Positions 27,440-36,843 of a DNA stretch of 64,000 bases are shown piece after piece. Every line of letters begins with the position of its first letter. Positions within the stretch are counted from its first letter, which is position 1. The position numbers were made by a program, and so were the translations under genes. The notes under the pieces were generated by a model, which worked only from the letters and a program-made list of their open reading frames with translations, was not told the DNA's origin and ran no database searches. This DNA comes from Pontibacter russatus (GTDB taxonomy: Bacteria; Bacteroidota; Bacteroidia; Cytophagales; Hymenobacteraceae): assembly GCF_009931655.1 (NCBI RefSeq), contig NZ_CP047984.1, positions 1,116,001 to 1,180,000 on the forward strand, in the 5' to 3' direction.

Positions 27440-28469
27440 CCCGCACCAACGTTTTTTAGTCCCCGACAAAACCTACTCCAGCATGGCGAGGCGGGACATT
27501 GCGCGGCTGACGGAGAGCTACGGTTTCTCCGCCCCCGACACCGGCAGAGTAAACATTGTCATCTCGGAACTTGTTTCGAACCTGGCCAAGCACACTTCCG
27601 GCGGAGGCGAGCTGCTGGTAAGGCCTGTCGGCAGCCCCGTTGCAGGCCTTGAGATCCTCTGCCTCGACAACGGCCCCGGCATGGCTGACCCGGCACGCAT
27701 GCTGCAGGACGGTTTCTCCACCTACGGCTCGGCGGGCGAAGGTTTGGGGGCTATCAAAAGGCAGTCTGACGAGTTTGACCTCTTTTCGCAGCCGGGTGTA
27801 GGCACGGTGGTACTCTGCCGTATATTTAAAAGCGGCAAGCGGAAAGAACAGCCGAATACGCAAGAACTTTATGAGGTGGGGTACGTGCTGGCGCCGAAGC
27901 CCGACGAAACAGTTTGCGGCGACGGATTGGCCATGGAGCAGCGGGGGGCCGACTTATATATGCTGGCCCTGGACGGGCTTGGCCACGGCGCCAGCGCCCG
28001 TGAGGCAGCGGCACAGGCGGCGGGGGTTTTCACAGCCTCCCCTGCCACCGCGCCCGCGCAGGCGCTGCGGGACATACACGCGGGCATCAGGCAAACCCGC
28101 GGCGCCGTGGGGCTGGCTGCCCGCATCAGCGGCGCCACCCAAACCATCAGTTACTGCGGCGTCGGTAACATTGGCGGCCGCATTTTCGCGCCAGGCGCTG
28201 GCCCGGCAGGAACAGGATACAGCGGCATCGTCTCCTACAACGGCATATTGGGGCATAACATGCCCAACACCCTCAACAGCCGGCGGCTGGACTGGGGGCG
28301 GGGCAATCTACTGGTGCTGCACTCCGACGGACTCAAATCGAGGTGGGATCTGGCAAAGTTCCCGCTCCTGAGCCGCCACCGTGCCGCCACCATTGCCGCC
28401 GTGCTGTACAAGACAAACAGCCGCCAAACCGACGACACCCTGGTAGTAGTATGTAAAGGCAAAGCATAG
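27429..28469 (+). CDS. fusion of RsbT-like ATPase and RsbX-type PP2C phosphatase
   Basis: About 346 residues. Residues ~1-135 are a second GHKL ATPase (NIVISELVSNLAKH as N box, CLDNGPGM, GEGLGAIKRQSDEF). Residues ~150-346 are a SpoIIE/RsbX-type PPM phosphatase (VCGDGLAMEQRGADLYMLALDGLGHGASAREAA, LLVLHSDGLKSRW, DDTLVVV), with the metal-binding Asp residues present. RsbX resets the stressosome by dephosphorylating RsbR and RsbS; fusion to an ATPase could tie kinase and phosphatase activity together. The start at 27429 (MDASPHQR) overlaps the end of rsbT. Confidence 0.82.
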   Translation: MDASPHQRFLVPDKTYSSMARRDIARLTESYGFSAPDTGRVNIVISELVSNLAKHTSGGGELLVRPVGSPVAGLEILCLDNGPGMADPARMLQDGFSTYGSAGEGLGAIKRQSDEFDLFSQPGVGTVVLCRIFKSGKRKEQPNTQELYEVGYVLAPKPDETVCGDGLAMEQRGADLYMLALDGLGHGASAREAAAQAAGVFTASPATAPAQALRDIHAGIRQTRGAVGLAARISGATQTISYCGVGNIGGRIFAPGAGPAGTGYSGIVSYNGILGHNMPNTLNSRRLDWGRGNLLVLHSDGLKSRWDLAKFPLLSRHRAATIAAVLYKTNSRQTDDTLVVVCKGKA

Positions 28470-28475
28470 ACAAAG

Positions 28476-29831
28476 ATGTTGCGTCATATCCTCACGATAA
28501 ATATTACGAACGAGCTGGACGTGGTGCTCGCTTACAAACGCGCGATACAGCTATCGGAGCGGCTGGGCATGGCGCAGGCCAACCAGACCAAGTTCGCCAC
28601 TGCCGTCTCGGAGATAGGCCGCAACGTGGTGGAGCATGCCGGCAGCGGCAGCATCCGGTATAGCCTCGCTGACGAGGGCGGTGCCAGTTGCCTGGAGGCC
28701 AGCATCGCAGACAGAGGCCGGGGCATCGGCAACCTCGGCCATATCCTCACCAAAACAAAATCTCCCGCCACAGGGCGCGGCTCGGGCATCCCGAACTCAA
28801 AAAGGCTGGTTGACTACTTCCACATAGAGAGTGCGCCAGAGAGGGGCACCACCGTTACGCTCCGAAAGCGGCTGCCGACCCTGTCCTCCGACGTCACAAA
28901 GCAACTGCTCGACAGCTGGGTGAGGGAGCTTGACCAGGAACTCAACATTTCGCCTTACGCCGAGATAAAAAGGCAGAATGTGCAGCTGCTCGAACTGCTG
29001 GACCAGTTACACGCCCGGAACATAGAGGCGGAGCAGCAGTTGGAGGAGATCAGGCGGCTGAACACGGAGCTGCAACAGTCGAACCTCGAGATTGGCACGC
29101 TGCTGGAAGAGCGCGAGCAAAAGAACGACCTGCTGCAGCTATCAAACGAAAACCTGGACGCCTTTGCCCACACCGTGACGCACGACCTGCGGGCGCCGCT
29201 GCAGAACATATATGGCATCGCCGCCGCCCTGGAGGCCTGCATCGAAGCCGGGCAGCGCGAGGAGGCGCTGCTCGTGTTTCCGCTGCTGCGGCAGCAAACG
29301 CAGAAAATGGACCGCCTGATAACCGGCATCCTGGCGTACTCGCTGGCAGGGAGGCAGAGCATCCAGAAAAACAACGTAGAGTTGGAGCCGCTGCTGCACC
29401 AGGTGATCATGTCGCTCAACATCCCTTCGGGCTTTCAGGTGGAGATACAGGAGGATCTGCCGACACTGCACACTGAGGAGATTTTCCTGTTCCAGGTTTT
29501 CAGCAACATCCTGGGCAACAGCATCAAGCACCACGACAGGCCCGCAGAAGCCGTGGTGCATATTTCGGGCGAAGTGCAGGGCGCTGCCGTAGTGTTTACG
29601 ATAGCGGACAACGGCCCCGGCATCCCCGCCGACAAGCAGCAGGAGGTGCTGCACCTGTACGAATCCGACAGCACGTTTTCCCGCCCCTTCTCATCGGGGC
29701 TTGGCCTGTCTATCGTGAATAAGATTATAGAGGTAAAAGCAGGCAAACTGTGGATTGAGTCGGAGGGGCGGGGCACCAGCTTTAAGTTTACATGGCCCGC
29801 CTCCGAAATCGTGCCCGCCGGCCCGAAGTAG
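28476..29831 (+). CDS. hybrid RsbT-like ATPase / histidine kinase
   Basis: 451 residues in three parts. Residues ~1-130 form an RsbT-like ATPase (FATAVSEIGRNVVEHAG, SIADRGRGIGN, GRGSGIPNSKRLVDYF). Residues ~140-220 are a coiled coil rich in Glu, Leu and Gln. The rest is a histidine kinase: HisKA with AHTVTHDLRAPLQNIYG (phospho-His in THDLRAP), N box FSNILGNSIKHH, IADNGPGIP and SGLGLSIVNKIIE. No transmembrane segment or receiver is seen, so it is a soluble kinase. It starts 6 nt after the phosphatase fusion, and the convergent response regulator at 29959 is a natural candidate target. Confidence 0.85.
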   Translation: MLRHILTINITNELDVVLAYKRAIQLSERLGMAQANQTKFATAVSEIGRNVVEHAGSGSIRYSLADEGGASCLEASIADRGRGIGNLGHILTKTKSPATGRGSGIPNSKRLVDYFHIESAPERGTTVTLRKRLPTLSSDVTKQLLDSWVRELDQELNISPYAEIKRQNVQLLELLDQLHARNIEAEQQLEEIRRLNTELQQSNLEIGTLLEEREQKNDLLQLSNENLDAFAHTVTHDLRAPLQNIYGIAAALEACIEAGQREEALLVFPLLRQQTQKMDRLITGILAYSLAGRQSIQKNNVELEPLLHQVIMSLNIPSGFQVEIQEDLPTLHTEEIFLFQVFSNILGNSIKHHDRPAEAVVHISGEVQGAAVVFTIADNGPGIPADKQQEVLHLYESDSTFSRPFSSGLGLSIVNKIIEVKAGKLWIESEGRGTSFKFTWPASEIVPAGPK

Positions 29832-29886
29832 CTGCTGTTGACGGGTGGCTATATATAGGGCGCTGCTTCCCCCCTCAACCTAAAAA

Positions 29887-29942
29887 GCCATATATGAGAA
29901 GAGGCGCTGCAGACCAACGCAGTGCCTCTTCTCATATATGGC
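29887..29942. terminator. bidirectional terminator
   Basis: A 24-bp stem (one G-T pair) with an 8-nt loop; the outer arms are GCCATATATG and CATATATGGC. It sits between the convergent histidine kinase and response regulator genes and could serve both. Confidence 0.75.
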
Positions 29943-29958
29943 CTGGGTGAAACGGCGG

Positions 29959-30402
29959 TTACTGTTGTTTCTTCACTTTGAAAAAGTCGCTCATGATCTC
30001 CCGGACATCGTGCCGGGTGAGCGCCTTCGAGAAATGCCTTTTCACTTTCTTGAAGTTTTTGAGACGCTCCAAATCATAGAAGCTCGCCGAAGAGGTCAGC
30101 ATCAGGATGATCATGTGATCGCCAGCGTCAAGCCCGCGCCGCTCGTACTCCTCCAGAAAGGTAAAGCCATCCATCACCGGCATCTTGATGTCCAGGAAGA
30201 TCAGGTCGGGGCGCTTGAATTCAGGGTCTAGCGGGGAGGCATAGGATTTCGTCAGATAATCCAGGGCCTCTTTCCCGTTTGTCAGAATCCGGACTTCGCG
30301 GGCTACCTGCATTTCATTCAACAAGCGCTCGTTCAGGTAGTTGGTCGTCTCATCGTCGTCTACAAGCAGCACCAGATCCAATGGAGTGTTATATGAGTTC
30401 AT
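29959..30402 (-). CDS. CheY-like response regulator
   Basis: Single receiver domain, 147 residues, no output domain. LLVDDDETTN gives the acidic pocket, LIFLDIKMPVMDG the phospho-accepting Asp, MLTSSAS the conserved Thr/Ser and HFSKAL the Lys. The insert DPEFKRPDL before the Asp is typical of Rcp1-like regulators that pair with soluble kinases. It converges on the hybrid kinase at 28476-29831 and is its likely partner. Confidence 0.88.
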   Translation of the reverse strand: MNSYNTPLDLVLLVDDDETTNYLNERLLNEMQVAREVRILTNGKEALDYLTKSYASPLDPEFKRPDLIFLDIKMPVMDGFTFLEEYERRGLDAGDHMIILMLTSSASFYDLERLKNFKKVKRHFSKALTRHDVREIMSDFFKVKKQQ

Positions 30403-30887
30403 TCAGTTTATGATTCTACCTCTCTAAGTTTATATATGAAAACCAGCGACGGACCGCTGTCAGAAATATAATGCCTGTAAAAAAATAGGGCCTGTAAATT
30501 TAAACCTTAAATCGCGTATTTCAGCCGATTTTCAAGACATCACTGTACTGGCCTCTGCAATGAGCCTTTATAGCAGCCTGAAGCCGATAATAGTTCCATA
30601 TCCTCACAGATATTTATCCACATGCGTTTGGGGCCAAGCGGCCAGCAACCTCCAGGGGCGGTAACCAGCACCCGGAACAGCCCCGCGGCACGGGCCAATA
30701 CGCAGCAACAACAAAAGGTCTCAAAAATTAGAATACTACAGAAAAGAAGATATGTTGCCAGCTCCTCTGAATAAAATAAGTTGCACAGTGCCACGACGCC
30801 GTTCACGTACATCCTTTTTGCCCTCAGACAAGTATTACAGTAAGGAAAAGCCTGACATGGGCGCGTGTAGAACCTTAAACAGAAGCT
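30403..30887. other. gene-free stretch
   Basis: About 485 nt. An open frame on the minus strand (30540-30896) includes four Cys codons in a row but has no riboswitch before it and reads through without a nearby stop. I see no supported gene. It should hold the promoters of the response regulator and of the small protein to the right. Confidence 0.4.
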
Positions 30888-31184
30888 ATGGACCATTACC
30901 CTCTAAAACCGGAACACATGAAAGCCCCCGCGCATCTGTCGCGCGCGGAGATACAGCAGAGCCTGGATGAACTGGACAGCAAGATTAAAGTGCTGAAAGG
31001 GAGAGCAAATGCCACCGCCGCCGACTCAAACCACACCTACCACGAGCACATCGCAGGCCTGGAGCGGAAGCGGGAACTGATTGCCTCCAAACTGGCCGCC
31101 GCCGAAGACACCCAAAGCACGTGGCAGGAATTGCGCGAGGGACTCGACAACCTCAAAAACGATATCACCAAACTCTTCAAATAA
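30888..31184 (+). CDS. small coiled-coil protein
   Basis: 98 residues (possibly starting at 30918, MKAPAHLSRAE), largely helical and charged with heptad-like Leu/Ile spacing (LSRAEIQQSLDELDSKIKVL, then ELREGLDNLKNDITKLF). No known family is recognised. A strong terminator follows immediately, which supports it as a genuine monocistronic gene. Confidence 0.65.
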   Translation: MDHYPLKPEHMKAPAHLSRAEIQQSLDELDSKIKVLKGRANATAADSNHTYHEHIAGLERKRELIASKLAAAEDTQSTWQELREGLDNLKNDITKLFK

Positions 31185-31228
31185 ACACAAAAGCCCCTGC
31201 AGCACGAACTGTAGGGGCTTTTGTGTTT
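31183..31228. terminator. strong terminator
   Basis: Arms of 20 nt (AAACACAAAAGCCCCTGCAG and its complement with one wobble pair) around a 6-nt loop, overlapping the stop codon of the small protein. The A-rich and T-rich flanks would allow termination on either strand. Confidence 0.85.
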
Positions 31229-31560
31229 ATTTGAAATTCTGGAACTCTATATCCATATATCATTCGGAATCAATAGTATATAAAATTCTGCACGGAGTGA
31301 AAGCTCTTCCAGTTTTTCCTTGAAGCGCCTTGCAAGTGTTGCGGTGCCGAACGTAGTGAGGCAGCCTGAGCAGAGCGAATAGAGGGCCCCTACCCCGGCA
31401 GCTTCAGCTACACAGTGCCGAAAGGGATTAGTTTACCCCGAAGCATTTCGGGGAGGCCTCTCGGCCTGAGAGCACCACACCTAGCTATGGAACTTGGAAG
31501 AAGTAGGGTCCATAGGCATGAACGGCATCCGAAAGAATAGGCGCTGAATCCCTGGATTTA
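31229..31560. other. gene-free stretch with adjacent hairpins
   Basis: About 330 nt of moderate GC with no coding frame of note. Two adjacent hairpins are visible near 31436-31475: CCCCGAAGCATTTCGGGG, then CTCTCGGCCTGAGAG. It may be a structured RNA or a decayed element; no RNA family is recognised. Confidence 0.35.
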
Positions 31561-31575
31561 CGTTGTGCAACTTTT

Positions 31576-33246
31576 CTACCCCGCAGGCTCACGGAAGCCT
31601 ACCCAGGTAAAGCGCTTGATCACGAACTCCGGGTTTGTGAAGGAAGCATTGCCCGCCGGGTTGCCGCCAGTCACGTGGAAGTCAGAGAAGCCGGCATTCT
31701 GATTCACATAGATACCGCCTGTCAGGTTAAACGACACCGGCGTGCCCGCAAGCCCCATCTCATCCATGATCTGCTCCTTCACCTCCGGGTCGGTGGTGTA
31801 GGCCCCACAGGAAATCGCCCCGTGGCGCTGCGCCAGCTCCTTCGCAATCCGTACCGACTCGGACGTGTCTTTCGTCTTGATGATCAGCACAATCGGGCCG
31901 AACAGCTCACGACTGTAGCTTTCCTCGTCGGTGGCGTCCACCTCATATATAACTGGGGTGCAGGTGCGGGCGTTGGCGAACAGCGGGTGTTGGAAGTCGC
32001 AGGTGCTCAGCACTTCTTTCCCGTTCAGTTGGGCGGCATCCTTTACCCTTGCCATCGTAGCCGTGTTTTGGATGGCGCCCAGTATGTGCGGTGCCGCCTT
32101 CGGGTTGTTTACCAGCGCCGTCACGGCATCAGCAATTTTATGCACTACCTCTTCGTACGGCACCGTCTCGCCGCCAACCTTTATACCGCCCTCCGGCACG
32201 AAGAAGTTTTGCGGCGCCGTACACATCTGCCCGGAGTACAAAGTAACGGAGAAAGCCAGGTTCTGCGCCACCTTGTCCAGGTCCTCCACCGAATCTAAAA
32301 TAATGGAGTTGACGCCTGTTTTCTCGGTGAAAGTGGTTTTGCCTTGCAGGTTCTCTATATAGTTGCCGAAGGCGGTGCCGCCGGTGTAGTCTATCAGTTT
32401 CACCTGCGGATGCTCGGCCAGTTCTTTGGTAATGAGGCGGTCGTCCGCGTCCACGGCCAGCTGGCAGATGTTCGGGTTCAGGCCATCCTCCTGCAGCACC
32501 CGCTGCACCTCGGCCACCACAATGGCAATCGGCAGCACGGCCTTGGGGTGCGGTTTGATGATGACCGGGTTGCCCGTCACGAGGCTGGCGTACATGCCCG
32601 GCACGGTGTTCCAGGTCGGGAAAGTGGCGCAGCCGATCACCAGGGCCACGCCCTTTGGCACGGGCTTCCAGGTCTTGTTCAGTTTCAGGCTGTACTTGCC
32701 CATCGGCTTCTCCCAGGCCGCGGCCTCCGGAAAGCGGGTTTGTTCTTCCAGGCCTGCGGCGATGGCCTCCAGCGCCCGGTCTGCCGCGTGCGGCCCCGAC
32801 GCCTGGAACGACATCATATAGGCCTGGCCGGTGGTGTGCATGGTGGCGTAGGCAATCTCAAAGAAACGGGCTCTCAGGCGCTCCAGCGACTCTACCAGGA
32901 TAGCCGCCCTGTCGGCCGGTCTTACTTTGCGCCACTGGTGGAAAGCCTCCTCCGCCCGCGAGACGAGGGTATCCGGAGAGAAAAACGGGTACTGCACCCC
33001 CAGCGCCTGCTGCTCGTACGGCGACTCCTCCTGCCCTACCCACATCTCCGGGTCCTGCTGCAGCAACTCCCCGAACTTCCGGTGCAGGTGCGCCTCGTAT
33101 CTTTCACGCCCCTCCCTGTCAGCCTGCTCCCCGTATATGTCCGGAGAGGGGTTTTCGGGGTAGTGCGCAAAGAAGGTCCGTTCGTGCAGGGCGTGCATGG
33201 CCGCATCAAGCACAGGCCGGTGTTTATCCGCCAGATTTTGTTTCAT
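31576..33246 (-). CDS. paaN: phenylacetic acid degradation protein PaaN (aldehyde dehydrogenase)
   Basis: NAD(P)-dependent semialdehyde dehydrogenase of the PaaN type (556 residues), which oxidises a ring-opened intermediate in phenylacetate catabolism. The N-terminal extension (RTFFAHYPENPSPDIYGEQAD) is typical. The ALDH core has VIGCATFPTWNTVPGMYA, KPHPKAVLPIAIVV, DYTGGTAFGNYI and catalytic Cys in YSGQMCTAPQN. No hydratase domain or other paa genes are present nearby, so the rest of the pathway would be elsewhere. Confidence 0.88.
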   Translation of the reverse strand: MKQNLADKHRPVLDAAMHALHERTFFAHYPENPSPDIYGEQADREGRERYEAHLHRKFGELLQQDPEMWVGQEESPYEQQALGVQYPFFSPDTLVSRAEEAFHQWRKVRPADRAAILVESLERLRARFFEIAYATMHTTGQAYMMSFQASGPHAADRALEAIAAGLEEQTRFPEAAAWEKPMGKYSLKLNKTWKPVPKGVALVIGCATFPTWNTVPGMYASLVTGNPVIIKPHPKAVLPIAIVVAEVQRVLQEDGLNPNICQLAVDADDRLITKELAEHPQVKLIDYTGGTAFGNYIENLQGKTTFTEKTGVNSIILDSVEDLDKVAQNLAFSVTLYSGQMCTAPQNFFVPEGGIKVGGETVPYEEVVHKIADAVTALVNNPKAAPHILGAIQNTATMARVKDAAQLNGKEVLSTCDFQHPLFANARTCTPVIYEVDATDEESYSRELFGPIVLIIKTKDTSESVRIAKELAQRHGAISCGAYTTDPEVKEQIMDEMGLAGTPVSFNLTGGIYVNQNAGFSDFHVTGGNPAGNASFTNPEFVIKRFTWVGFREPAG

Positions 33247-33478
33247 AGTATTTCTGTTATATAACCAAACTTATATACTTCTGCTCCGTATTATCTGCTA
33301 AGAGCTGTTTGTTATTAAACCATAATTAATAGCAACTTTATTATAGGTATATATAGCCCCTCTGCTGACCTATAGAAGGATACGTAAAAAATGGCAGGGA
33401 TGGTGGCAGGCGAAAATTGCCGTCCGCCTGAAACAGCCCCGAACATTGTCGCACGTTAGACCAAGCTGATTTGATTGC

Positions 33479-36400
33479 ATGTTTACCCGACTGAAACTGC
33501 TGCAGCGCAGCCTTTGCACCCTGCTGGTGGCGCTCTTGTTTGTGCCCCTGCTGCATGCCCAGCGCCCCGCTGGCGTTGGGAGCGAAACAGTGCCCCACAC
33601 GGTGGTATACAAACTGAAGCCCGCACATGGCCAGATGGCCCGCACCGCCCTGGGGGCAGGCAGCACACTGCAAACAGCCCTGCAGCGTGTGGGCGCCGAA
33701 GCCGTGCGGCAGAAGTTTCCGGGGAAGGAGAACGCACCGGCGGCCAATCTCCGGAAAGCCGCCCCCGGCGTATACCTTTCCCATATATATGAGCTGCAGT
33801 ACGGTGCGAGCCATACCCTGGAGCAGGTGCAGCAGACGCTGATGTCCACTGGCCTGGTGGACTACGTGGAGCCGCTCTATATACGGGAGCCGCTCACCCA
33901 GCCCAACGACCCCTCGGCTGACTCAGTGAAAACCCGGCAGTACTACCTGAAGCTGGTGCAGGCCTATGAGGGGTGGACCGTGGAGAAAGGCGATACCAAC
34001 GTGGTGGTGGCGATACTGGACACAGGCTTCGGGCTGACGCACGAGGAGCTGAAAACGAAGGTAAAGCATAACTACGGTGACCCCGTGGACGGCATTGACA
34101 ACGACGGGGACGGCTTTACGGACAACTTCGCGGGCTGGGACTTTGCCGACAGCGACAACAACGTATATGACGACACCCCCTGGAAGGGGCACGGCACCAG
34201 CGTGGCAGCCGTGGCGGCCGGGGCCACCGACAACGGAAAGGGAATCGCCAGCCTTGGATACAACACCCTGTTTATGCCCCTCAAGGTTTTCTCCTCTGTC
34301 AAAAACGGGCATTTCGGAGGCTACGAGGCCATTGTGTATGCGGCTGACAAAGGCTGCAAGGTCATCAACCTGTCGTGGGGGGGCGAGGGAATGTCGCAGT
34401 ACGAGCAGGACATCATCAATTACGCCGTGCTCGACAAGGACGTATTGGTTGTGGCCTCCGCCGGAAACACCAACAAGCTGGTGGACATATACCCGGCGGC
34501 TTACCAGAACGTGCTCTCCGTTGGCGGCACCAACGCCAAAGACGTCAAGTTTAAAGACCACACCTACAACTACCACATCGACCTGACTGCGCCGAGCGAG
34601 AATGTTTATACCGCCTCCATCAACGGCGACTACGCCTATGGCGGGGCTTATGGCACCTCCTTTTCCTCCCCTATTGTGGCCGGAAGCGCAGCGCTTGTCA
34701 GGGCTAAGTACCCGCAGCTGACGGCGCTGCAGGCGGCGGAGCGCATCCGGGTGAGCGCCGACGATATATACCACCTGGCCGGAAACCAGCCGTACCTGGG
34801 CATGCTCGGCAAAGGACGCCTCAACCTGAAGCGCGCCCTGAAAGAGACAAGCCTTCGCGCGGTGCGCTGCACCTCATATGGCCTGGCCCTGAGCACGCAG
34901 CTGGCCTATGCCGGCAGCAAGGTAGCCCTGGATGCCAGCTTCCGCAGCTACCTCGCTCCCACGGCAGCCCTCGAAATCACGCTGACTTCCACCTCGCCCT
35001 ATGTAACGGTGGACAGGGGCACGCTGAACCTGGGCAGTGTCGCGACCATGGGCACCGCCTCTTCGGGGTTGCGGCCGTTTATGCTGAGCATCGCGGAAGA
35101 CGCGCCCGCCAACCACCTCGTGCGCCTGCGCTTCGACTACACCGACGGCGCTTACAGCGATTTCCAGTACATCACGCTAATCATCAACCCGAGCTTTGTG
35201 ACGCTCACGGCCAATAACCTGCACGTGTCCCTGAACAACGTGGGCAACATCGGTTACAACGGCCTTAATTTTAAGCAGGGAGAGGGTGTGAAGTACAAGG
35301 GAGGGCCTTCGCTGCTGTTCGAGGGCGGGCTGATGGTAGCCGTTGACGAGGGCAGCGTGTTTGACAACCTGCACAACGAGCGGTGGCTCAACGACAACAA
35401 CTTTAAATCGGCGGGGGCGGTGCGCCTGCACCACGACACGCCGCTGGCCACGCAGGAGGCGCGCGCCCTGATGGCGGCCACCGACAACGAGCAGGCGGGG
35501 GTGAAAGTAAAGCAGGTGGCCTCGGCCTGGATGGAGGCCCCGGACCAGGACTACATCATCATTGAATACCAGCTCACCAACATGACGCCAGACACCATCC
35601 GGCAGGTGCATGCGGGCATCTTCGCCGACTGGGACATCGGCAACTACATGCAGAACGCTGCCGCCTACGACTCGCTGCTGCGCCTGGGCTATGTCTACAG
35701 CACCGCCGCTGCCCTGCCCTACGCTGGCGTGAAGCTGCTGACGCGCGACGCGCCCGTCTACCATGCCATCGACAACATCGGCGGAAACGACTCTACCGTG
35801 ACAGTGGATGACGGCTTCTCGGATGCGGAGAAATATAAGGTGATATCAAAGGGCGTGAGCCGGGAGCGGGCGGGCGGCAAAAGCGGCAACAATGTGTCGC
35901 ATGTGGTGGGGGCCACCGCAACTGACCTTGCCCCCGGCGAGACGCGCACCCTGGCATTTGCCCTGCTGGCAGCCGACAACCTCGGCCTGCTGAAAACACA
36001 CGCCGCAGCGGCCCAGGCAAAGTACGAGAGTATAAAATCAGGCCCTGTGCCTTCGGGCCTGCAGCAAGGCGTATGCGCGGGCTCGCCGGTACTGGTTACA
36101 CCCGACAAGGGCAGCACCTTCCGCTTCTACGCTGACGAGGAAAAGACAGAACTGCTGGGCTCCGGCGATGCGCTGCAGATGGGGCAGCTATATACTGGCA
36201 GGACCATCTATGTGAGCAACGCCGACTCGCTGTTCGAAAGTGCGCCCGTGCCCTACACCTATCTGATTCCGGAGGAGGCGGAGGCTGACTTTAAGCTGGG
36301 GCAGGCTTTCGGGAACACTGGCAAAGCCGTGGACCTGGTGAACCTGAGCAGGCACGCCGCCACGATGCATTGGGATTTCGGAGACGGCACCACCTCCACA

Positions 36401-36778
36401 GAGGCGCACCCGAGCCATACCTATCAAAAAGCCGGTATATATACCGTCACCCTGACGGCTACCGACAGCCTGGGCTGCGTACAGAGCAGCAGCAGCCAGG
36501 AGCTACAGATTTACGCGGACCAGGTCATCTTATACCCCAACCCGGCCACAGCGCATATTGCCCTCACCCTGACCACCCCTATCGACTGGGGCAACAGTGC
36601 CACGGGTCCCCGCCTCACCCTGACGGATATGACGGGCCGGGTGGTATCGCCGCCCTCTTACGTGGCCGGGGCAGACCTGCGCTATGATGTCAGCGGGCTT
36701 GCGGCCGGGGTATATATAGCCCGGGTTATCTACAACAACACCAGTTATGTGGAGCGCATCCTGGTCCGGAACAAGTAA
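33479..36778 (+). CDS. secreted subtilisin-like protease with PKD domain and type IX sorting tail
   Basis: Extracellular S8 serine protease, 1099 residues. A signal peptide covers about residues 1-28 (hydrophobic core ending VPLLHAQ), followed by a propeptide-like region. The catalytic triad reads AILDTGFG (Asp181), GHGTSVAAVAAG (His238) and GTSFSSPIVAG (Ser394); NLSWGGEG and SAGNTN are also in place. After a long beta-rich middle comes a PKD domain near residue 960 (WDFGDGTTSTEAHPSHTYQKAG). The final ~80 residues, starting LYPNPA, are a type A C-terminal domain directing export by the T9SS. Stands alone. Confidence 0.93.
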   Translation: MFTRLKLLQRSLCTLLVALLFVPLLHAQRPAGVGSETVPHTVVYKLKPAHGQMARTALGAGSTLQTALQRVGAEAVRQKFPGKENAPAANLRKAAPGVYLSHIYELQYGASHTLEQVQQTLMSTGLVDYVEPLYIREPLTQPNDPSADSVKTRQYYLKLVQAYEGWTVEKGDTNVVVAILDTGFGLTHEELKTKVKHNYGDPVDGIDNDGDGFTDNFAGWDFADSDNNVYDDTPWKGHGTSVAAVAAGATDNGKGIASLGYNTLFMPLKVFSSVKNGHFGGYEAIVYAADKGCKVINLSWGGEGMSQYEQDIINYAVLDKDVLVVASAGNTNKLVDIYPAAYQNVLSVGGTNAKDVKFKDHTYNYHIDLTAPSENVYTASINGDYAYGGAYGTSFSSPIVAGSAALVRAKYPQLTALQAAERIRVSADDIYHLAGNQPYLGMLGKGRLNLKRALKETSLRAVRCTSYGLALSTQLAYAGSKVALDASFRSYLAPTAALEITLTSTSPYVTVDRGTLNLGSVATMGTASSGLRPFMLSIAEDAPANHLVRLRFDYTDGAYSDFQYITLIINPSFVTLTANNLHVSLNNVGNIGYNGLNFKQGEGVKYKGGPSLLFEGGLMVAVDEGSVFDNLHNERWLNDNNFKSAGAVRLHHDTPLATQEARALMAATDNEQAGVKVKQVASAWMEAPDQDYIIIEYQLTNMTPDTIRQVHAGIFADWDIGNYMQNAAAYDSLLRLGYVYSTAAALPYAGVKLLTRDAPVYHAIDNIGGNDSTVTVDDGFSDAEKYKVISKGVSRERAGGKSGNNVSHVVGATATDLAPGETRTLAFALLAADNLGLLKTHAAAAQAKYESIKSGPVPSGLQQGVCAGSPVLVTPDKGSTFRFYADEEKTELLGSGDALQMGQLYTGRTIYVSNADSLFESAPVPYTYLIPEEAEADFKLGQAFGNTGKAVDLVNLSRHAATMHWDFGDGTTSTEAHPSHTYQKAGIYTVTLTATDSLGCVQSSSSQELQIYADQVILYPNPATAHIALTLTTPIDWGNSATGPRLTLTDMTGRVVSPPSYVAGADLRYDVSGLAAGVYIARVIYNNTSYVERILVRNK

Positions 36779-36843
36779 GTCGCATTCCATTGTTCTGGGA
36801 ATTACCCGGCCGGGATGCCCCCGCCAGAGCTTTGCAGCACGCT

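Noticed and set aside
30540..30896. Minus-strand open frame with four consecutive Cys codons near the response regulator
   Set aside because: It looked like a third Cys leader, but no riboswitch precedes it, the frame continues ~50 codons past the Cys run, and the downstream gene has no sulfur role. The run comes from a GCAGCAACAACA repeat.
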